A stretch of 13,685 bases of DNA from Nitrosomonadales bacterium. GTDB taxonomy: Bacteria; Pseudomonadota; Gammaproteobacteria; Burkholderiales; Gallionellaceae. Within the stretch, counting starts at the first letter, position 1, and each line of letters opens with the position of its first letter. The notes beneath the pieces are model-generated. The model ran no database searches. It had not been told where the DNA came from and was given only the letters and a program-made list of their open reading frames with translations. A program made the position numbers and the translations under genes. Below, piece after piece: positions 7,021 to 11,963 of the stretch. Location of the stretch: the NCBI GenBank assembly GCA_003235435.1, contig QJWF01000125.1, positions 1 through 13,685 of the forward strand, in the 5' to 3' direction.

Positions 7021-7677
7021 ATGAAAATAAACGGAAGAAGGTTTATCAGCTGCCATGGACTCATTGTTCTGGCATCCACGTTGTTGATTGCTGCCTGCAA
7101 TGGTATGTCTGCACCGCAAGTTGTCAGTCAGAATATCTACGTGCTGGAATCAGGATCTGCAATTCAGGCGGCGAATGTCAAACACGATCTGGTGCTGTCG
7201 GTGAGTGTACCGCTAGCACTGGCTGGTTTTGACACTTTCCAGATGGTATATGTTCAGAAGCCGCACGAGCTGAATTATTTTGCTGCCAGCCGCTGGGCAG
7301 ATTCGCCGGCACGGATGCTTGGTCCACTCATAGTCCATGCATTGGAGCAAGCGGGAAGTTTTCGGGCCGTAGTGCAGGCGTCGGGTACGATACCAGCAGA
7401 TATCAGGCTCGACACGAAACTGGTACGTCTGCTGCAGGATTTCAAGGAACGTCCTAGCAAAGTGCAGTTAACCCTGCGGGCGCAACTGATAGACGTACGC
7501 AACAAGCGCCTACTTGCAATACGGCAATTCGATGATTTTGAAAATACATCCAGCGATGATGCTTATGGCGGTGTTACTGCAGCAAATCGTTTGGTGCAAC
7601 GTCTACTGGGAGAGTTGGTTGAATTTTGTGTCATAGCATCAGAACATGGATTGAAAAACACTGAAAATCGTCCCTGA
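7021..7677 (+). CDS. ABC-type transport auxiliary lipoprotein (PqiC-like)
   Basis: A 218-residue predicted lipoprotein. Residues 1-25 are a signal peptide ending in the lipobox LIAAC, with C26 as the acylated cysteine, followed by N27, so outer-membrane sorting is likely. The mature part starts with the YVLESG motif (about 40-45) typical of the ABC-type transport auxiliary family (the PqiC/YmbA group) and carries the later family region VQLTLRAQLIDVRNKRLLA with FENTSSDDAYGGVTAANRLV towards the C-terminus. Members of this family sit with MCE genes and are thought to tether or guide the MCE conduit at the outer membrane. It is separated from mlaD by 53 bases. The start lies at the end of an ATGAA triplication (7011-7025) with a weak GGA upstream; coupling to an upstream overlapping ATGAAATGA is conceivable. 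No homologue of mlaC is present. Confidence 0.85.
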   Translation: MKINGRRFISCHGLIVLASTLLIAACNGMSAPQVVSQNIYVLESGSAIQAANVKHDLVLSVSVPLALAGFDTFQMVYVQKPHELNYFAASRWADSPARMLGPLIVHALEQAGSFRAVVQASGTIPADIRLDTKLVRLLQDFKERPSKVQLTLRAQLIDVRNKRLLAIRQFDDFENTSSDDAYGGVTAANRLVQRLLGELVEFCVIASEHGLKNTENRP

Positions 7678-7889
7678 GCTCCAGGCTTGCAGTAACTAAT
7701 GGAACCAAGCAATAGTTATCACGTAACCCATAAGCACATATAGTTGTTCTCTTCCGGCTTAAGCCGGAGCAGTTTGCGGACCCTCTGATCGCATCCAAGA
7801 CTTGTTGTTGCCTTCGCCGCCTTTCAGTTTTTCCGGCTTATTCAAATTCACGAGAATCCGGCAAAAAAGTAAGTACGCCAATCATATTC
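7678..7889. other. Gene-free stretch between the lipoprotein gene and the accessory-cluster promoter
   Basis: No open frame with a plausible start and family similarity is seen. The stretch contains the 16-bp palindrome at 7753-7768 and a second copy of its left arm: TTCCGGCTTA occurs at 7752-7761 and again at 7831-7840. Nothing like a tRNA, small RNA gene or mobile-element end is visible. It marks the boundary between the GC-richer envelope genes and the AT-richer accessory cluster. Confidence 0.5.
7753..7768. repeat. Perfect 16-bp palindrome TCCGGCTTAAGCCGGA
   Basis: The two 8-bp arms are exactly complementary. As RNA this would be a six-pair stem with a TTAA loop, located 76 bases after the lipoprotein stop. 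It is not followed by a T-run on either strand, so a classical intrinsic terminator is doubtful. It could be a DNA-binding site or an RNA 3'-end stabilising hairpin for the mla operon. Confidence 0.4.
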
Positions 7890-7918
7890 TTGACGTGTGC
7901 AAAATCAACACGTATTAT
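7890..7918 (+). promoter_or_regulatory. Strong sigma70-like promoter of the accessory cluster
   Basis: TTGACG at 7890-7895 and TATTAT at 7913-7918 are separated by the optimal 17 bases; each hexamer differs from consensus by one base. The predicted transcription start is around 7924-7926, leaving a leader of about 55 bases before the small gene at 7981. Inverted repeats occupy the spacer and the start site (see the operator entries), which suggests strong but repressible expression. Confidence 0.65.
7895..7911. promoter_or_regulatory. Operator-like inverted repeat, copy 1 (in the promoter spacer)
   Basis: GTGTGCAAAATCAACAC is a 17-bp imperfect inverted repeat (arms GTGT/ACAC, extended by matching ACGTGT/ACACGT flanks). 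It lies wholly between the -35 and -10 boxes, sharing the last base of the -35 box. It shares its GTGTGCA half and overall length with copy 2, which lies 31 bp downstream. A bound protein here would block RNA polymerase. The regulator is not encoded in the window. Confidence 0.5.
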
Positions 7919-7925
7919 CCTTTAT

Positions 7926-7942
7926 GTGTGCATATTGCACAC
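7926..7942. promoter_or_regulatory. Operator-like inverted repeat, copy 2 (at the transcription start)
   Basis: GTGTGCATATTGCACAC is a perfect inverted repeat with seven-base arms around TAT; symmetry extends three more bases on each side (7923-7945). It sits at the predicted +1 to +17. Its 31-bp distance from copy 1 is about three helical turns, so two dimers could bind the same DNA face. Alternatively it could form a stable hairpin at the mRNA 5' end; the matching copy 1 outside the transcript favours the operator reading. Confidence 0.55.
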
Positions 7943-7980
7943 ATATATAACAAATAACCTTAGCCATACTGGAGGTCGTC

Positions 7981-8136
7981 ATGAAAGATTTGCTTATTGC
8001 CATAGCATTCGCTGCGAGTCTGATTTTTGCGATTTCTTCGGTTTATTCTGCCTTTTCAGCAAGCGTTGCCACCCTGGATGCATCAAAAGCAACGCGTTAC
8101 AAACCTGTTGCTGGCAAACATGCAAAATATATCTGA
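7981..8136 (+). CDS. 51-residue hydrophobic/secreted small protein (unknown)
   Basis: This small gene is the first of the accessory cluster. GGAGG at 7971-7975 is five bases before the ATG, the best ribosome binding site in the cluster, and the promoter lies about 55 bases upstream. The product starts MKDLLIAIAFAASLIFAI and is hydrophobic to about residue 31 (SSVYSAFSASVA), then becomes basic (KATRYKPVAGKHAKYI). It is either a single-pass inner-membrane peptide with a short basic tail or a secreted peptide cleaved after an AXA-like site around residue 30. I recognise no family. With one acidic residue after the hydrophobic part and no repeated core, it does not look like a precursor for an ATP-grasp-modified peptide. 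Its position suggests a role tied to the downstream exopolysaccharide-type genes, such as a small synthase subunit, but this is inference. Confidence 0.65.
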   Translation: MKDLLIAIAFAASLIFAISSVYSAFSASVATLDASKATRYKPVAGKHAKYI

Positions 8137-8206
8137 TGGGTCAAAAAAATCCTTGCCAAACAAGTTTGGTAATTGGCTCGTTTGCGGAAACTTCTGGAAT
8201 AATTAA
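8137..8206. other. 70-base gap with a small hairpin before the ATP-grasp gene
   Basis: CCAAAC-AA-GTTTGG (8156-8169) could form a small hairpin between the 51-residue gene and the ATP-grasp gene. No T-run follows, so it is not a classical terminator; it may adjust the ratio of the abundant first gene to the rest, or be incidental. Confidence 0.25.
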
Positions 8207-9097
8207 ATGGCTGCAGATCACACCAGACTCCAAAATCATACTGTTCTGGTTACCGGTGTCGGCGGCCCTGCAGGCATCTGCGCTACCAGATATTTGAAGG
8301 ATAAAGGTTATTACGTCATTGGCACGGATATGCGTGCGGTGGAATCAGATGCAGATCTGTTTTTCGTGGTGCCTGCTGCAGGCGAAGCATCATTTGTCTC
8401 GACAATGCTGAAAATTACCCGCGACCATGGGGTGTGTTTGTTGATACCAACCGTGTCAGAAGAATTGCCCGTTTTTGCGAAAGAAAAAGCTTCATTTGCG
8501 CCTTGCAATTGTTGGGTGATGATCGCACCGTATCCAGCTGTTGAGGTGGCCAATGATAAATTGGAGACAGCTCGTTTTCTTGAACAACATGGGGTCGCGG
8601 TTCCAATTACTCTTCCTGGAGCAACCTCGCACGCGAAAGTTGTCGAATCCATCGGCATGCCAATCATAGCCAAGCCGCGTGTTTCGCGGGGGGGCCGGGG
8701 TGTATTCATATACACACATCCGGAGGACCTGGCAAAAGAGCAACGAAGCAAAATCGTCTATCAGGAATTCATGAGTGGTGACGAGTATGACGTCAATCTT
8801 TATGTGAACCATGCCGGGCTGCTGCAATCCTGTGTCGTACTGCATAAAACCCAACTCAGGGATGGCGCGGTGGGCAACGCGTTGTCAGCTGTGAGGGTGC
8901 AGTTTGATGATGTAGCCAAATTGGCCCAACGTTCGGTTGAAGTTCTGGGGCTTACCGGCCCCGCAGATATAGACATCCGGCTCGATTCCTCGGGTAAACC
9001 GCGGTTACTAGAAATCAATGCACGCTTGGGTGCGAATGCGATGTCAGCCAGCGAAGTCATGGACGACATGTTGTCGGACTGGAAATCACTCTGTTAA
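8207..9097 (+). CDS. ATP-grasp ligase, carbamoyl-phosphate-synthase-like
   Basis: A 296-residue cytoplasmic ATP-grasp enzyme. The N-terminal pre-grasp domain has a Rossmann-like VLVTGVGGPAGICATRYL (13-30) and VIGTD (37-41). The ATP-binding part shows NDK (117-119), IAKPRVSRGGRGV (154-166) with the phosphate-gripping loop, YQEFMSGDEYDV (185-196), and metal-ligand region DIDIRLDSSGKPRLLEINAR (254-273) with E269 and N271. Such enzymes activate a carboxylate as acyl phosphate and join it to an amine or similar nucleophile; the substrate cannot be read here. It resembles CarB-like stand-alone ATP-grasp proteins (about 300-330 residues), with a slightly short C-terminus. Neighbouring genes build and deacetylate a polysaccharide, so acylating a free amino sugar is one guess; making a precursor is another. 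The start has GGA eight bases upstream. Enzyme class is firm, reaction unknown. Confidence 0.82.
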   Translation: MAADHTRLQNHTVLVTGVGGPAGICATRYLKDKGYYVIGTDMRAVESDADLFFVVPAAGEASFVSTMLKITRDHGVCLLIPTVSEELPVFAKEKASFAPCNCWVMIAPYPAVEVANDKLETARFLEQHGVAVPITLPGATSHAKVVESIGMPIIAKPRVSRGGRGVFIYTHPEDLAKEQRSKIVYQEFMSGDEYDVNLYVNHAGLLQSCVVLHKTQLRDGAVGNALSAVRVQFDDVAKLAQRSVEVLGLTGPADIDIRLDSSGKPRLLEINARLGANAMSASEVMDDMLSDWKSLC

Positions 9098-9114
9098 CTT
9101 GTTGAGGAAATAAC

Positions 9115-10140
9115 ATGAAAATTCATCTGTTTTTATGCGCCTTATTGTCATCATGGTTCGTGTGCCAGAATGCATTTGCGGAAGTTGACAAACCCCTGAA
9201 TCAAGAACAACTGGACAGGAGCTTGCGCCTAGATTTCTGGTATGGCGGATGGGAAGCCGATTACACAAAGAAAGCTTATGAATTGATGGCTTCCTACCGT
9301 GGCGTTGACAATCTGCATCTGCTGGGCGGTTTCGGTAAGGCCAATAATGTATATTACGATCGTTCAAAGGTTTATGCGGGCGCGTACTATTTTTATGAGG
9401 AATATTCATATATCAAGACGTTAGTATCTCTGAAGAAATATGACTATCCCATCAATCCCGCCACCCTTACGATCAATCCGGATTCCAGCTCATACCACAG
9501 GGAACCTAAACTGGAGTTGGAACTTTCCCGCTCGCTGACGGATCGTCTGCGCGGAAATTTCTCATATGAAATTTCTCATCCGAATTTCTTTCACGATCAG
9601 GATACTTCTATAACCAATCATAAACTCGGTGCGGAACTAATATTCGTCACTGCAAATCCTGAGCTGCATGCCAAGCTCTACGCTTCCATGTTGCACGATC
9701 CTGATCCCAATACGACTGAAATCAAGGGCCGCGACAATCTGCTTACACCATTGGGAGTGGCGGCTGCCACCTCGGTAAACTACCAGAATTCAACCCTGTT
9801 TGGAGGTGCCGCCGATTACGTAAAGGAGAAATGGGAGCTCGAGATAAAATTTCTGGAAAATCGCGATCTCGATAATAGCTACGATTATTCGCTGCTGAAT
9901 AAATTCATCTTCCGGCTTGATGATAAAAGCCATGTGCGGTTGGATTATCTCCATGACAAGTTTTCAAGTCAAAGCAATTATGCTGGACGAACAGCCAATG
10001 TCTACATGATCTCGTATTATCGGGAGTTGTCCCAAGAATTGAAGTTTGGTTTTGGTTTGAAACATATTGGCCTGCCTAACCAAAGCAATGATACGGCTTT
10101 TATCTTCCTGCAGGCCAAAACCGGTGTTGAATTTCAATGA
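9115..10140 (+). CDS. Outer-membrane beta-barrel protein (YaiO/PgaA-barrel-like, putative exopolysaccharide porin)
   Basis: A 341-residue protein with a clear signal peptide (MKIHLFLCALLSSWFVCQ..., cleavage predicted after A22 in AFA-E). The mature chain is rich in alternating aromatic/polar strands separated by short turns, for example SKVYAGAYYFYEEYSYIKTL, KLELELSRSLTDRLRGNFSY and SHVRLDYLHDKF, the pattern of a transmembrane beta-barrel. It ends TGVEFQ rather than in a terminal aromatic residue. Strand spacing resembles barrels of the YaiO and PgaA type, but I cannot establish family membership. GAGGAAA precedes the ATG closely, and the stop overlaps the next gene (ATGA), whose product supplies a periplasmic TPR domain. 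In PgaA the TPR and barrel are one chain; here they appear split. The likely role is export of the polymer made by the downstream glycosyltransferase. Confidence 0.75.
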   Translation: MKIHLFLCALLSSWFVCQNAFAEVDKPLNQEQLDRSLRLDFWYGGWEADYTKKAYELMASYRGVDNLHLLGGFGKANNVYYDRSKVYAGAYYFYEEYSYIKTLVSLKKYDYPINPATLTINPDSSSYHREPKLELELSRSLTDRLRGNFSYEISHPNFFHDQDTSITNHKLGAELIFVTANPELHAKLYASMLHDPDPNTTEIKGRDNLLTPLGVAAATSVNYQNSTLFGGAADYVKEKWELEIKFLENRDLDNSYDYSLLNKFIFRLDDKSHVRLDYLHDKFSSQSNYAGRTANVYMISYYRELSQELKFGFGLKHIGLPNQSNDTAFIFLQAKTGVEFQ

Positions 10141-11963
10141 AAGTAGCTCCGCCACATCTAGCAACGCTGTGTGTCGTCGTTTGTCTTTTGTTTTCAGGAG
10201 AGTCGCTGGCGCAAGCAGCAACTTCAGATGCCGGCGCTAAAAGTAAACATTCGATAAAGTATACTCCGCCTCCCGAGCTTGGTTCGATTCTCGCTGAAAC
10301 TGATGAAGCAAAGAAAATGGCCGGGATGGCAAACGCCATCGAGTACTATCAGCAGTTATTGGCAGATCAGCCGGACAATATTTCAACGCTTCACAAACTG
10401 GGCAAACTCTACACATGGACAGGAAAAACCGACCTGGCCATAGTCACGTATCAATCAGCCATTAGGCTTGATAATAACTTGGTTCCGCTAAAAAACGACC
10501 TTGCACGCATCTATCGATGGTCGCGCCGGTTTACCGAGGCTGAGGAGCTGTACAAAGAAGTATTGGACCTTCATCCTGAAAATCTCGAAGCGCTTAAGGG
10601 GTTAGCCTCCACTTATCTGAAGATGGGTGACTATGGTAATGCTCGAACGCTGATGGATCGGGCTTTGGCCCTGTATCCGAATGATGCGGAACTGTACAAG
10701 GATCTTGGAGTACTGCATGCCTGGCAGCGACAATATCCCGAAGCCATCAAGGCATTGGAACAGGCTATCGGGCTTTCGCCAGACATGATCGATGGTTACA
10801 TAACGCTGGGGGATGTCTATTATTGGAACGGGCGGTATGAGAATGCCCTGAATTCATATAAACGTGCCCTGGTCCTGAATCCGAATAGTTTTGAAACGCA
10901 TGTCATGATCGCCAAGGTTTATCGGAAGCTGCAAAATCTGACATTGGCAAAAGATCATGCAAGGACTGCTTTGAGTATCAATCAAGTCGATTCTGACGCC
11001 AAGGAGTTGCTCGCTCAAATCAACAGTGAACAACAGGCGTTCAGATTAGAGTATGGCGTCCACTATCTCGAGTTTTTTGCACAGGCGTTTTTCATTGCAC
11101 TGATCTTTTTAAATTACAAAAAGCATAGAAAGATCCTGCATCGTCGCAAACGTTTAATTGCGAATCTGATCCTTGTCGCACTTCCTGCAATTCTGGTGAT
11201 ATCGATCGCCGCTTTTGTAGTCGAAGGGGAACTTAGGAAGTGGATGGACATCGAGGTCTTGGAAAGCTTCGTCAACTCGATACTCGTAATCCTGCTGGGT
11301 TTGATATATCTGAGCCAAATCCGATATGTCGACAGGGCAGAAAGCAAAATGGAACGCAATGTGATATTAGCAATAGGCGCTCATCCGGACGATATAGAAT
11401 TAGGTTGCGGAGGATATCTTATCAAGGCCAAAGAAAATGGCGCTAAAGTCTATGGATTGACCCTTACCAAGGGAGAGCGCGGCGGGGACAATGATAATCG
11501 GCGCGAAAAGGAAGCAAGCAGTTCCGCCGAATTTATGGACCTTGATGGCAATTGGATTTTTGATTTCCCTGACACCCACCTGCAGGATAATATCAATAAA
11601 TTAAAAAATTCCATCGAGTCCGTAATCAAGGAAGTTGCTCCCACAACGGTGTTAACACACAACCCATATGATACGCACGGTGATCATCGTGCGGTATTCT
11701 CCGCTTCCAGAGAGGCAGCAAGAATGATACCTGCGGTTCTGTGCTACGAGTCTGTCAGTACGCCCGATGATTTCAAGCCAGATTACTATGTCGACATCAC
11801 TGATTATCTGAAGGATATGCTGAAAGCCGTCAGATTTCACAAAACTCAAAGCCAAAAGACATACATGGATCCGGAGCTTCTGAAAGGGCGCGCAGCCCAT
11901 CGCGGGATTCAATGCGGCGTCCCGTATGCTTCCGCGTTCAAGGTCTATAGAATCCTCGATTAA
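10137..11963 (+). CDS. TPR - membrane - PIG-L/LmbE deacetylase fusion protein
   Basis: A 608-residue three-part protein. A signal-type N-terminus (about 1-27) precedes at least six TPR units (about 60-295), each with the W/Y-G/A-Y-A-P pattern, for example ALKGLASTYLKMGDYGNART (152-171). Three hydrophobic helices follow (about 310-326, 341-362, 377-394). The loop after the first is very basic (KKHRKILHRRKR), so by the positive-inside rule the TPRs are periplasmic and the C-terminal domain cytoplasmic. Residues 407-608 are a PIG-L/LmbE N-acetylglucosaminyl deacetylase domain with AHPDDIE (415-421) and HNPYDTHGDHRAV (508-520); H416, D419 and H517 match the zinc ligands and D418 the catalytic base. 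The expected reaction is removal of acetyl from a GlcNAc-containing substrate. It overlaps the barrel gene (ATGA) and the glycosyltransferase gene (TAATG). The TPR part likely bridges to the barrel; the deacetylase probably acts on a cytoplasmic precursor or emerging chain. Domains are firm, topology predicted. Confidence 0.85.
   Translation: MKVAPPHLATLCVVVCLLFSGESLAQAATSDAGAKSKHSIKYTPPPELGSILAETDEAKKMAGMANAIEYYQQLLADQPDNISTLHKLGKLYTWTGKTDLAIVTYQSAIRLDNNLVPLKNDLARIYRWSRRFTEAEELYKEVLDLHPENLEALKGLASTYLKMGDYGNARTLMDRALALYPNDAELYKDLGVLHAWQRQYPEAIKALEQAIGLSPDMIDGYITLGDVYYWNGRYENALNSYKRALVLNPNSFETHVMIAKVYRKLQNLTLAKDHARTALSINQVDSDAKELLAQINSEQQAFRLEYGVHYLEFFAQAFFIALIFLNYKKHRKILHRRKRLIANLILVALPAILVISIAAFVVEGELRKWMDIEVLESFVNSILVILLGLIYLSQIRYVDRAESKMERNVILAIGAHPDDIELGCGGYLIKAKENGAKVYGLTLTKGERGGDNDNRREKEASSSAEFMDLDGNWIFDFPDTHLQDNINKLKNSIESVIKEVAPTTVLTHNPYDTHGDHRAVFSASREAARMIPAVLCYESVSTPDDFKPDYYVDITDYLKDMLKAVRFHKTQSQKTYMDPELLKGRAAHRGIQCGVPYASAFKVYRILD

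Noticed and set aside
6295-7119. 274-residue minus-strand open frame opposite mlaD
   Set aside because: It is the complement of a gene with intact MCE motifs. The translation is serine/arginine-rich with no recognisable domain, typical of an antisense shadow.
7753-7768. Intrinsic terminator of the mla operon
   Set aside because: The hairpin is good, but neither strand shows a following T-run, so I list it only as a palindrome.
7890-8297. 135-codon + strand open frame across the promoter and small gene
   Set aside because: It begins inside the promoter's -35 region, has no ribosome binding site, covers the better-supported 51-residue gene in another frame and runs into the ATP-grasp gene.
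7981-9097. Graspetide (ATP-grasp-modified peptide) pair of small gene plus ATP-grasp
   Set aside because: The peptide is a hydrophobic signal/membrane sequence with a basic tail and lacks the Thr/Ser and Asp/Glu core repeats of graspetide precursors. The ligase looks CarB-like, and the neighbours point to polysaccharide synthesis.
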